64,000 nucleotides of DNA from an uncultured Celeribacter sp. (lineage in GTDB: Bacteria > Pseudomonadota > Alphaproteobacteria > Rhodobacterales > Rhodobacteraceae): positions 1,124,001-1,188,000 of the forward strand of contig NZ_OY780935.1 of NCBI RefSeq assembly GCF_963675965.1, read 5' to 3'. The position numbers were made by a program, and so were the translations under genes. Every line of letters starts with the position of its first letter. Position 1 is the stretch's first letter. The notes under the pieces are model-generated. The model was given only the letters and a program-made list of their open reading frames with translations, did no database searches and was not told where the DNA came from. Positions 34,118 through 42,264 of this stretch are shown here, piece by piece.

Positions 34118-35236
34118 TCAGTTTGCTCCGAATTGCAGCGGAAGATCAGGGGAAGGATGGGCCAGCGAAAGATCAAGTGCGGCGGGCTCGGCTTCGATCG
34201 GGCGTGCCCAGAGGGCGGTGAAGGCCTCTTGCAGATCGGCGCCCTTGTGAAGCACCGCATGCACCGTTTCGCAGATCGGCATCGGCACGGAAATTCGATG
34301 CGCCAGATCGGTCACGGAAATCGCGTTGACCTCGCCTTCCACCACGACCGGGCGGCCTTCGAAACAGTTGGGCCGGGGGATTCCCTCACCAAGCTGATAG
34401 CCCAGCGACATGTTGCGCGAGGTCGTCGAAGAACAGGTCAACGTCAGGTCCCCCGCACCGGACAGCCCGGTCACGGTTTCGCGCGACCCGCCCAGCGCCT
34501 GCGCCAGAAGTTTCATCTCATCGGTGCCACGTGTGATCAGCGCAGCGCGGGTATTTTCGGCAAAACCCGCCCCCGACATCATCCCGCAGGCGATGGCAAT
34601 GACGTTTTTCACCGCGCCGCCGACCTCGACCCCGACCAGATCGTCGGACACATAGGCGCGAAAGCCGCCCCCGGAGAGGGACAGAGCCAGCCGCGCGGCG
34701 GGGCTGTTGTGCGGCGCCAGACGGTCAGCATAGCTGAACGGGAACGCCACCGTCGCGGCGGTGGGGTGATCCAGCGCGGTTTCGCGCGCAAACGTCGGGC
34801 CGGACACCGCACCGACGGCATGACCGGGCAGTTCTTCCGAGACGACCTCGGACAAAAGGTTGCCGGTACGGCGTTCAACACCCTTGCAGGCCAGCGCCAC
34901 CGGAATGCCCGAAGGAATATGCGGTTTGATCGCCTGACACATCGGGCGCAACGTCGTCGAGGGCGTGACCATCAGAACCGCTTCGGCGTTCTCGAGCGCC
35001 TCAGCCAGATCAGAGGTCGCGCTGATGCCCTCAGGCAACTGCACATCCGGCAGGTAGTCTACGTTTTCATGGGTTGCATTGATCTGTTCGGCAAGATCGG
35101 GACGCCGCGCCCACAGGCGCACCTCCTGACCATTGCGCGCCAGAACAGAGGCGAGGGCCGTTCCCCAGCTGCCAGCGCCAAGCACGGCAATCCGGCCATA
35201 GGGGACAGAGGGCTTATGTGAAACAGAATCCTTAAT
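34118..35236 (-). CDS. gpsA: NAD(P)-dependent glycerol-3-phosphate dehydrogenase, probable ATT start
   Basis: A roughly 372-residue GpsA that reduces dihydroxyacetone phosphate to glycerol 3-phosphate, here the acceptor for GgpS. The dinucleotide motif is IAVLGAGSWGTALASVLA, with ALACKGVERRTG, SGPTFARETALDHPTAATVA and VKNVIAIACGMMSGAGFAEN downstream. No ATG, GTG or TTG lies in frame between the upstream stop and the first beta strand; the GTG at 35185 falls inside that strand. An ATT at 35236 is preceded by AAGGAGAG with a five-base gap and gives 14 residues before IAVLGAG, so I take it as the start. First gene of the osmolyte operon. Confidence 0.85.
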   Translation of the reverse strand: MKDSVSHKPSVPYGRIAVLGAGSWGTALASVLARNGQEVRLWARRPDLAEQINATHENVDYLPDVQLPEGISATSDLAEALENAEAVLMVTPSTTLRPMCQAIKPHIPSGIPVALACKGVERRTGNLLSEVVSEELPGHAVGAVSGPTFARETALDHPTAATVAFPFSYADRLAPHNSPAARLALSLSGGGFRAYVSDDLVGVEVGGAVKNVIAIACGMMSGAGFAENTRAALITRGTDEMKLLAQALGGSRETVTGLSGAGDLTLTCSSTTSRNMSLGYQLGEGIPRPNCFEGRPVVVEGEVNAISVTDLAHRISVPMPICETVHAVLHKGADLQEAFTALWARPIEAEPAALDLSLAHPSPDLPLQFGAN

Positions 35237-35250
35237 GGGAGCTCTCCTTT

Positions 35251-35570
35251 GGGATGCTCTACGTTCAGTTTTCCTTCAGGTTCTGCGCACCCCACCCGCC
35301 CGAAAGAGCCGCGCGGCAAGGGGTAAATGACAAGCCACCGGGCCGGTCACAGACCAAACCACCGGGCGTCGCGCCATCGGGTCAGCTGACGAGAAGTCTC
35401 GATCGTCAACCAAGCGGGTCCGCCGCGTGGACCCTGCTAATAGGATAGTCTGCCTGACCTATTGTTCAACCAGACTCCGCCGCGCTGCGGCGAAAGTCAT
35501 TGATATCAAATATTAAAAATCTGGGCTCTGGGAAATTCATGGCTTTCAAGCGTTTTCAATCCGCCCGAAT
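35251..35570. other. Gene-free stretch between gpsA and siderophore esterase
   Basis: No coding frame with a ribosome site was seen. It holds the possible gpsA promoter (35442-35469), a short GC hairpin (CGCCGC 35478-35483 with GCGGCG 35487-35492) without a T run, and a 10-base direct repeat AATTCATGGC (35534-35543 and 35568-35577), the second copy overlapping the esterase stop. No function can be assigned to the repeat. Confidence 0.5.
35442..35469 (-). promoter_or_regulatory. Possible sigma-70 promoter of gpsA-ggpS operon
   Basis: Minus strand: TTGAAC (35469-35464), 16-base spacer, TATCCT (35447-35442). Transcription would start near 35435, about 200 bases before the ATT start. Moderate consensus match only. 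Confidence 0.35.
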
Positions 35571-36416
35571 TCATGGCAAATGCGCCCATAAAAACGCCAT
35601 GGAAGCCCCAATGAACGGGATCACGGCCGCGCCATGCGCCACGTCGGGAAAGACCATGAACCGCGCATCAAGCGATTCTGCCATGCGCTTTGCACGCCCA
35701 GCCATATTGCGGCTGCGCAGCCGCTCAACCCTGTCGGCGGGTGTTCCTGAGGCCGCAGCCGCGTCAGGGTCCTCCAGCGCGCCAAGCGTGATCAAAGTGT
35801 CGGCCCCGTCCGGAGAGGCTCCGGCAAATAACGCCTCGGGATCTGTCCAGATCGACGGGCTGCCTGCAGCGACGTGCGAAAACAACCCCGGACGCAAACG
35901 CCGCGCCTGCAGGGCGAAGGCGCCGCCATAGCTGTGCCCGAGGATCATCCGGTACTGCGGATCCACCGGCAGCGCCGCCTCGACCCGCGAGATGATCTGC
36001 GTTTCCAGAAGACCCAGGGTTGCCCGCAGTCCCGGCCCCACCTCGGAGCCGCCCACAAGATCGATTTCACGCCTCTCATGGTCAATCAGATTTGCCGTGG
36101 GCCAGCCCAGACCCACAATCACCGTCGGGCGCACCTGCCCTGCGGCCTTGGCAGGGGCCTGCATCAAAGCCGCGTCGTGCAGGCTGCCAAAAGTCCAGCC
36201 CGCATCCAGCGCGTAGATGATGCCGTACCCTGTCGCGGCGGGCGGCGCTTCGGGCGTTGAGACCAGCACGCGCAACCGCGTGTCTGCCGTACCGACATCG
36301 AAAACCTGCACGCCCGGCGGTTGCCAAGGCGTGCCTGCAAGACGGGCCTCTGCCGACAGATCGGCAGAGGACAGGTTGGCTGGATCCCGCATCCCTGCGG
36401 TCTCTGGCTGAGTCAT
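35571..36416 (-). CDS. Siderophore esterase-like alpha/beta hydrolase
   Basis: A 281-residue alpha/beta hydrolase of the IroE/Fes-related esterase family (COG2819). The nucleophile elbow is GHSYGGAFALQA, near residue 160, the N-terminal strand YGIIYALDAGWTFG is typical, and a histidine occurs in FPDVAHGAAV. No signal peptide, so cytoplasmic hydrolysis of an imported ferric siderophore is likely. It follows the TonB-dependent receptor by two bases and is surely co-transcribed with it. Confidence 0.82.
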   Translation of the reverse strand: MTQPETAGMRDPANLSSADLSAEARLAGTPWQPPGVQVFDVGTADTRLRVLVSTPEAPPAATGYGIIYALDAGWTFGSLHDAALMQAPAKAAGQVRPTVIVGLGWPTANLIDHERREIDLVGGSEVGPGLRATLGLLETQIISRVEAALPVDPQYRMILGHSYGGAFALQARRLRPGLFSHVAAGSPSIWTDPEALFAGASPDGADTLITLGALEDPDAAAASGTPADRVERLRSRNMAGRAKRMAESLDARFMVFPDVAHGAAVIPFIGASMAFLWAHLP

Positions 36417-36418
36417 GA

Positions 36419-38539
36419 TCAGAACTTCTTGGTCAAAGACAGGTTGAAGCTGCGCGGTTCGCCCCGGAAGTTGAACACGGTGCCGCCGCCGACGCGGGTG
36501 TAATAGGCCTTGTCCAGTACGTTTCCGACCCCCAGTCGCAGCACGGTATCCTGCGCGATTTCCTTGCTCGCAGTCAGATCCACGACACCGTATCCCGGCG
36601 CCTCGATCCCGCGCGAGGAGAACCCGCTCATCGCCGTCAGGCGTCCACCAAATGTCCAGCCGTCGAGCATGCCGCCTTCGACATCATAGGCTGCGGTCAG
36701 CTTCAGCAGATGTTCCGGCGTGTAGGTCGAGAATGTCTCATCCTCATTGTCGCCGTTCAGGTATTCGGTTTCCGTATAGGTGTAGCCGCCCGAGAGGTGC
36801 AGGTTTTCAAACAGCTCCCCGGAGGCCTCAAGTTCCAGACCGCGCGACCGCACTTCGCCGTTCGCAACCGAATAGGTTTCGCCGGGCACGCCTTCGGCAC
36901 GGTTGACCTCTTCGAGGTTGAACAACGCCGCAGATACGTTCAGCCCATAGGCCAGCTCGGCTTTCACACCCAGTTCGAACTGCTGCCCCTCGATCGGATC
37001 AAGAAGATCGCCGCTCTCATCCAGTTCGGACTGCGGAATGAAGATCTCCGAATAACTGGCATAGAGCGTCGCATCGGATGTCACATCATAGGTCACCCCG
37101 GCAAAGGGCGTGATCTGGCCGGACACATCGAAACGGTCGTCCGTCATCACCGCGCCGCTGCTGGTCGAATAGCGGGTGGCAGAGCCTTCATACCAGCTCA
37201 GACGCGCCCCACCGATCAGGGTCAGATCTGCCGTCGGTTTGATGCGCAGCTGGGTGTAGATCCCTTTCGAGGTGACATCCTGTTCTGTGCGACTGGTGTA
37301 ATCCGCATCCGGACGCGCCACACCCGACACATCCCAGTCATCCAGATCCCAGCTGCCGGCAATGGACCCAGCCACCGCGTAAAGCGTGCTGTCGACTTCC
37401 TGCCAGTCGGCGCCGATGATGGCATTTGCGTCCCACCCCGCGATCTGGAACGGCAGGTCGGCATGGGCATCCAGTGCGAGGCTGTCCTGCTCAAAGCTGC
37501 GATCAAGCCAGGACAGGCTGGAGATCACATTGTCTGCATCCGCCTGTGTGCCGCTGTAGGCATAGGCAAAATCCGCCTCCTGATGCGACCGGCGCAGCGA
37601 GAATTTCAACCGCCCGCCATTGGCCAGACGGTGCTCTACCGCCAATACCCCGTCGGTGGTGGCATTGGTGAAAGTGTTCCAATCCGCGGCTGTCGTCGCG
37701 CTGGCGTCGATCCACAGAAGATCGCCGTTTTCATCGGTCGGAAGCCCGTTGAAGGGGGAAATGTCGCGTTCCATATGCGACAGCGAAAATGTCAGGTCGG
37801 TGTCCGGCGTCACATCCCAGGCCAGCGTGCCATAAAAGGACTTCACCCCGTTTTCCTGTTTGTCGATGAACCCGTCACCATCTGCATAGGCCAGAACCAT
37901 GCGTCCCCGCAGAGAGCCATCCGCATTCAGCGCCCCCGAAACATCGCCCTCGATACGGGCATGACCATTGGAATCGAGCGCCGAGGAGACAGACCCCGTG
38001 GGTGTCGTGGCTGTGGCCTGTTTGAGGCGCATGTTGATCGACCCCGCTGGCTCGCCGGTGCCGATGAACAGGCCCGCCGGGCCCTTGAGAACCTCGACGT
38101 GGTCCACAATCGACAGATCCGGTTGAGTGCCATAGATGGAGCTGACCGGGGCTGGAAGCCCGTCGAAATAAAGATAGTCGAATTCATAGCCGCGCGAAAA
38201 GATCGAGGACCGCCCGGTGTCATTGTTCAGGATCATAATCCCGGGTGCGTCTGCCAGTGCCTCTTCGAGCGCGGTGTAGCCACCATCTTCGATCTGGGCA
38301 TGGGTGATCACGGTGGTGGATTGCGGCACCTCACGCGGGCTCATCGCTGCCTTTTCGCCAACCGAAATCAGATCGGTGGTGTAGCTGTCACTACCTTCGG
38401 TTTCATAGCTCGACCCCTGGATCGTGATCGGATCAAGCAAGAGCGTATCCTGCGCAAAAGCGGGGCCGGCCAGAGCGGTCGAGGCCAGCAGGAGAAGACG
38501 GAAAGAATGACGGGTTACATCAGACGACAGAGCAGGCAT
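36419..38539 (-). CDS. TonB-dependent siderophore receptor
   Basis: A 706-residue outer-membrane receptor. Signal peptide MPALSSDVTRHSFRLLLLAS with cleavage after AFA; plug domain with SPREVPQSTTVITHAQIEDG and VEVLKGPAGLFIGTGEPAGS; a beta-barrel ending in the C-terminal phenylalanine (LSLTKKF). The plug is of the ferric siderophore (FhuA/FpvA-like) type. Ligand unknown. It is divergent from an AraC regulator and followed by an esterase, a typical self-contained siderophore-use locus, though no inner-membrane permease is seen nearby. Confidence 0.93.
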   Translation of the reverse strand: MPALSSDVTRHSFRLLLLASTALAGPAFAQDTLLLDPITIQGSSYETEGSDSYTTDLISVGEKAAMSPREVPQSTTVITHAQIEDGGYTALEEALADAPGIMILNNDTGRSSIFSRGYEFDYLYFDGLPAPVSSIYGTQPDLSIVDHVEVLKGPAGLFIGTGEPAGSINMRLKQATATTPTGSVSSALDSNGHARIEGDVSGALNADGSLRGRMVLAYADGDGFIDKQENGVKSFYGTLAWDVTPDTDLTFSLSHMERDISPFNGLPTDENGDLLWIDASATTAADWNTFTNATTDGVLAVEHRLANGGRLKFSLRRSHQEADFAYAYSGTQADADNVISSLSWLDRSFEQDSLALDAHADLPFQIAGWDANAIIGADWQEVDSTLYAVAGSIAGSWDLDDWDVSGVARPDADYTSRTEQDVTSKGIYTQLRIKPTADLTLIGGARLSWYEGSATRYSTSSGAVMTDDRFDVSGQITPFAGVTYDVTSDATLYASYSEIFIPQSELDESGDLLDPIEGQQFELGVKAELAYGLNVSAALFNLEEVNRAEGVPGETYSVANGEVRSRGLELEASGELFENLHLSGGYTYTETEYLNGDNEDETFSTYTPEHLLKLTAAYDVEGGMLDGWTFGGRLTAMSGFSSRGIEAPGYGVVDLTASKEIAQDTVLRLGVGNVLDKAYYTRVGGGTVFNFRGEPRSFNLSLTKKF

Positions 38540-38667
38540 TGGGATCTTCCTTGAATTCTGACTATTTTTGTCGTTTTTATGGATCTAAAGGTGCTCCAGC
38601 CAGATGTCCGCCTTTGCGGACGCGCCAGAAACCTGCGCCAAAACGTCAAACTTCAGGCTTGGTGAGC

Positions 38668-39603
38668 ATGGGAACCCAAATCAGGATCGACCAAATTGAG
38701 CAGAGCGTGCAAGCGCGTGGCCTCAGTTTTGCCGCGACACGACCAAGCCATCAGGTAGTTCTGACCGGTGCACGCCATCGTCATGAAACGCAGTCCGGCC
38801 TGACGGTCACCCTGTTTGACGCGCAGACCGAAACCGACTTTGAAACCCGCGCCACCCGCCCGGCGGGCGTGGTGATCCATATGGTTCTGGAAGGTCAGGT
38901 CAACGCTTGGCTCGACGGGCACGAAATGGGGCTGAGCCGCGCCCCCGGCGAGCCGGTGCGCATCCTGTTCAGCGCCCTGTCAGAGCCTCTGCCCTTTCGC
39001 CGTCAGGCCCACCGGGGCGATGTGCTGCGCAAGCTGACGGTGACACTGGAGTGGGACTGGCTGGCCGCGCGCGGATTTGACATGGCAACGGTGATGGCGG
39101 GGCGGCGCGCCATCGACCACAGCTGGATCGCCACCCCGTCTGAACTCAGCGACGCCGAGCACATTTTTCAACAGGCCGCGCAAGACGACACATGTCCCGC
39201 ACTGCGCGCCATGGCCACGGAAAGCTTTGCAATGCGGCTGGTGCAACATGCGCTGTCGACCCTGCTGACGCGTGCAGATGGGCTGAGCCCCCGTGAACGC
39301 AACCAGTTGCAACGTATGGAACGACTGGCCGCCGAACCCGGCCCCCTGCCCTCGGCCCAGATGCTGGCACGGGCGGGCGGGATGAGCGTCTCTTCCATGC
39401 GCCGCCTGTTTCGCAGAGCCTATGACGCGCCGGTGCAGACGCGCCTACGCGGACTGAGACTGGATCACGCAGCCGAGGCGCTGCGGGCCGGAGCAACGGT
39501 GGAAGACGCCGCCCGGATCGCCGGTTATGAGTCCGCCCCCGCTTTTTCGACCGCCTTCCGGCATCGCTATGGCATGGCCCCGTCTGTCTATCGCCGGGGC
39601 TGA
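38668..39603 (+). CDS. AraC-family regulator of siderophore uptake (PchR-like)
   Basis: A 311-residue AraC regulator with a C-terminal double helix-turn-helix (SAQMLARAGGMSVSSMRRLF and EDAARIAGYESAPAFSTAFR). Divergence from a TonB siderophore receptor fits the PchR/YbtA group that activates its receptor when the ferric siderophore is inside the cell. I use the ATG at 38668; an in-frame frame back to 38539 would overlap the receptor start and lacks a ribosome site. The 128-base gap before it contains an AT-rich patch near 38565 that may hold the divergent promoters. Confidence 0.82.
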   Translation: MGTQIRIDQIEQSVQARGLSFAATRPSHQVVLTGARHRHETQSGLTVTLFDAQTETDFETRATRPAGVVIHMVLEGQVNAWLDGHEMGLSRAPGEPVRILFSALSEPLPFRRQAHRGDVLRKLTVTLEWDWLAARGFDMATVMAGRRAIDHSWIATPSELSDAEHIFQQAAQDDTCPALRAMATESFAMRLVQHALSTLLTRADGLSPRERNQLQRMERLAAEPGPLPSAQMLARAGGMSVSSMRRLFRRAYDAPVQTRLRGLRLDHAAEALRAGATVEDAARIAGYESAPAFSTAFRHRYGMAPSVYRRG

Positions 39604-39643
39604 ATCTGCTGAGAGAAAGAAATCAGGCGCTGTGCCGCCGCCT

Positions 39644-40408
39644 TTACTGTTTGGCCACAACAACCTCAACGCCCCAGCTTTGGCAGGCCTGCCGTAGCTC
39701 CGACGCGATCGGCTGATCTGTGACAAAACAGTTCAGTTCGGAAAGCGAGCCGATCCGCGCTGGGGCGTTGCGCTGGAATTTCGTGTGATCGGCCGCCAGG
39801 ATCACCTTGCGGGCCTGGCTGATGATGGCGCGGCTGACGCCGACCTCCTGAATGTCGAAGTCCAGAAAATCCCCGTCCTCATCCAGCGCCGAACAGCCGA
39901 TCACCGCATAATCGAATTTGAACTGACGGATCGTGTCGGTGGTCAGCGTCCCGATCAGCCCTCCGTCCGAGCGACGCAATGTGCCCCCGGTCACCACGAC
40001 CTGACAGTCGGGGTTGGCGGCCAGAATATTGGCCACATTCATATTATTGGTCACAACCATAATGTTTTCATGTTGCAATAATTCTGTCGCAACAGCTTCG
40101 GTCGTGGTGCCAATGTTCAGAAAAATCGAACAATTGTCCGGCAGCCGCGCGGCACAGGCCTGTGCGATGGCGCGCTTGCTGTCAGGATTCAGGATGCGGC
40201 GGTCTTCATAGCCGATATTTGTCGTACTCGATGGCAGAATGGCCCCGCCATGGACCCGCTCCAGCTTCCCGCTCTCGGCCAGCTCGGTCAGATCGCGACG
40301 AATGGTCTGTAACGTGACACCGAAATGCTCCGCCAGTCCGTCGACGGTCACCTTGCCCTCACGGCGCGCGATGTCGATGATTTCAGGCTGGCGAAAAGAC
40401 TGGGCCAT
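39644..40408 (-). CDS. glpR: DeoR-family glycerol regulator
   Basis: A 254-residue DeoR repressor. Helix-turn-helix: VDGLAEHFGVTLQTIRRDLT (about residues 21-40); sugar-phosphate-sensing C-domain with LNIGTTTEAVA, VTNNMNVA and VTGGTLRRSDGGLIG. Divergent from glpD, so it is the likely GlpR, released by glycerol 3-phosphate. The ATG at 40408 is set by GGAGG five bases upstream. Confidence 0.88.
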   Translation of the reverse strand: MAQSFRQPEIIDIARREGKVTVDGLAEHFGVTLQTIRRDLTELAESGKLERVHGGAILPSSTTNIGYEDRRILNPDSKRAIAQACAARLPDNCSIFLNIGTTTEAVATELLQHENIMVVTNNMNVANILAANPDCQVVVTGGTLRRSDGGLIGTLTTDTIRQFKFDYAVIGCSALDEDGDFLDFDIQEVGVSRAIISQARKVILAADHTKFQRNAPARIGSLSELNCFVTDQPIASELRQACQSWGVEVVVAKQ

Positions 40409-40481
40409 ATGTTCCTCCGACGAACAGACGCGCGGCTCCATGAGATCCGGGCGCGTCTTTTTTCTTTCACTGTCATATTTT

Positions 40482-40569
40482 TGTTCGGTTCTCCCTATTC
40501 ATGGAAGAAATAGAGCGTGAACACCAATAAAAATAGCTCTTCGGACAAGTATCGAATAAAAACGAACAT
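40482..40569. promoter_or_regulatory. Candidate GlpR operator half-sites between glpR and glpD
   Basis: TGTTCG at 40482-40487, TATCGAATA at 40550-40558 and AACGAACAT at 40561-40569 (inverse of ATGTTCGTT). These match the E. coli GlpR half-site form WATKYTCGWW in core and lie in the AT-rich 230-base gap between the two genes. No ATG-led gene is apparent in this gap. Confidence 0.55.
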
Positions 40570-40638
40570 AAATAGTTTCCTTTTCACGTCATTTTTGGCA
40601 AATTCGCGTCGAAACGATGGATATGAAGGACGAGTCGC

Positions 40639-42264
40639 ATGACAGACGCCACCCACCCCCCGCAAACACATGACAGCTCCCCCGTTGTCGATCTGCTGAT
40701 CATCGGCGGCGGGATCAATGGCACCGGCATCGCTCGCGATGCCGCCGGGCGGGGCTATTCTGTGGTGCTGGCAGAGATGAACGATCTCGCCTCCGCCACC
40801 TCATCGGCCTCGACCAAACTGTTCCACGGCGGGTTGCGCTATATCGAATATTTCGAAGTCAGGCTGGTCCGCGAAGCGTTGGTCGAACGCGAGGTTCTGC
40901 TGCGCGCGATGCCGCATATCTCATGGCCGATGCGGTTTGTCCTGCCCTATCACGCGGATATGCGCTTTGAAGGCGACACGCCGACCTCAAAGCTGCTCAG
41001 TGCCGTCATGCCGTGGATGAAGGGGCGACGTCCGGCCTGGCTGATCCGGCTCGGGCTGTTTCTCTATGATCATCTGGGCGGGCGCAAAATCCTGCCCGGA
41101 ACCTCCACGGTGGATTTGCGCCACGGCGCGGAAGGCGCGCCCATCGACGACAAATTTGTCAAAGCCTACGAGTACTCTGACTGCTGGATCGAGGATTCGC
41201 GCCTCGTCGCCCTGAACGCGCGCGACGCGGAACGTCGCGGGGCAACGATCCGGACCCGGACAAAAGTCACAAGCGCCCGCCGGACCAACGGACTGTGGCA
41301 GGTGACCCTGACCGACACGATCACCGGCGCCGAGCAGGTTCAGCAGGCCCGCGCCCTGATCAACGCCACCGGTCCCTGGGTCGGGGCGATGATCCACGGC
41401 GCGCTGCACACAGACAGCCGCGAAGAGGTCCGGCTGGTCCGGGGCAGCCATATTGTGACCAAACGGCTATATGATCACGACAAATGCTATTTCTTTCAGG
41501 GCACCGATGGGCGGATCATCTTTGCGATCCCCTATGAAAATGATTTCACCCTGATCGGCACCACGGATGCCGAACATGTCGACCCCGATCAGCCGCCGCA
41601 GTGCACCGAGGCCGAGCGCGATTATCTGCTGTCGTTCGCCAATCAATATTTCAAACGCCAGCTCAGCGCCGAGGATGTGGTCTGGAGCTATTCCGGCGTC
41701 CGGCCTCTCTATGATGACGGGGCCAGCTCTGCCACCGCGGCCACACGCGATTACACGCTGAGTGTCGATGACAACGACGGGGCAGCGCTGCTGAACGTGT
41801 TCGGCGGCAAGATCACCACCTATCGCCGTCTCGCGGAAAGCGCGTTGGAAAAAATCGCGCCGCATGTGCCACCGCAAAAAGGTACGCGCATGGGGGCCTG
41901 GACCGCGGGCATTCCCCTGCCCGGCGGGGACTTTCATGCGCTCGGATTTGAGGCACTTCTGGAACGGATGCAGGCCCGGTTCCCCTTTGTTCCGGTGCCT
42001 CACATGCGCCGACTGGTGCGGGCCTATGGCACCGAAGTGCCCGAGGTTCTGGGGGACGCCAGATCGCTGGCGGAACTGGGGCGAGACTTTGGCGCCACGC
42101 TGTTCGAATGCGAAGTGATCTGGCTGGTGCACCGCGAATATGCCCGCAGCGCCGAGGATATCGTCTGGCGGCGCAGCAAGCTGGGCCTTCGTCTGAGCGC
42201 AGAGCAGATCGCGGTGCTGGACGACTGGCTGTCAGAGAACCTGCCCGCGCTCTTGCAAGGCTGA
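40639..42264 (+). CDS. glpD: Aerobic glycerol-3-phosphate dehydrogenase
   Basis: A 541-residue FAD-dependent, membrane-associated dehydrogenase passing electrons from glycerol 3-phosphate to the quinone pool. The FAD motif LLIIGGGINGTGIARDAAGR is at about residues 20-39, with STKLFHGGLRYIEYFEVRLV, GSHIVTKRLY, IPYENDFTLIGTTD and FGGKITTYRRLAE downstream. AAGGA precedes the ATG. No glycerol kinase or facilitator is adjacent in the window. Its 3' end overlaps the convergent polymerase gene by 33 bases. Confidence 0.95.
   Translation: MTDATHPPQTHDSSPVVDLLIIGGGINGTGIARDAAGRGYSVVLAEMNDLASATSSASTKLFHGGLRYIEYFEVRLVREALVEREVLLRAMPHISWPMRFVLPYHADMRFEGDTPTSKLLSAVMPWMKGRRPAWLIRLGLFLYDHLGGRKILPGTSTVDLRHGAEGAPIDDKFVKAYEYSDCWIEDSRLVALNARDAERRGATIRTRTKVTSARRTNGLWQVTLTDTITGAEQVQQARALINATGPWVGAMIHGALHTDSREEVRLVRGSHIVTKRLYDHDKCYFFQGTDGRIIFAIPYENDFTLIGTTDAEHVDPDQPPQCTEAERDYLLSFANQYFKRQLSAEDVVWSYSGVRPLYDDGASSATAATRDYTLSVDDNDGAALLNVFGGKITTYRRLAESALEKIAPHVPPQKGTRMGAWTAGIPLPGGDFHALGFEALLERMQARFPFVPVPHMRRLVRAYGTEVPEVLGDARSLAELGRDFGATLFECEVIWLVHREYARSAEDIVWRRSKLGLRLSAEQIAVLDDWLSENLPALLQG

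Noticed and set aside
35185..35185. GTG at 35185 as the gpsA start
   Set aside because: It would cut into the first beta strand of the nucleotide-binding fold and has no ribosome site.
33353..35221. A 622-codon open frame on the plus strand across the gpsA-phosphatase-ggpS side
   Set aside because: It mirrors the codon pattern of three well-supported minus-strand genes in GC-rich DNA, has no domain and no ribosome site. The same applies to 16428-18239, 36710-38554 and 7349-8380.
35442..35447. AGGATAG near 35441-35448 as another member of the EPS palindrome set
   Set aside because: Only one half is present with no CTATCC-like partner four bases away, and the neighbouring genes are unrelated; it fits better as part of a minus-10 element.
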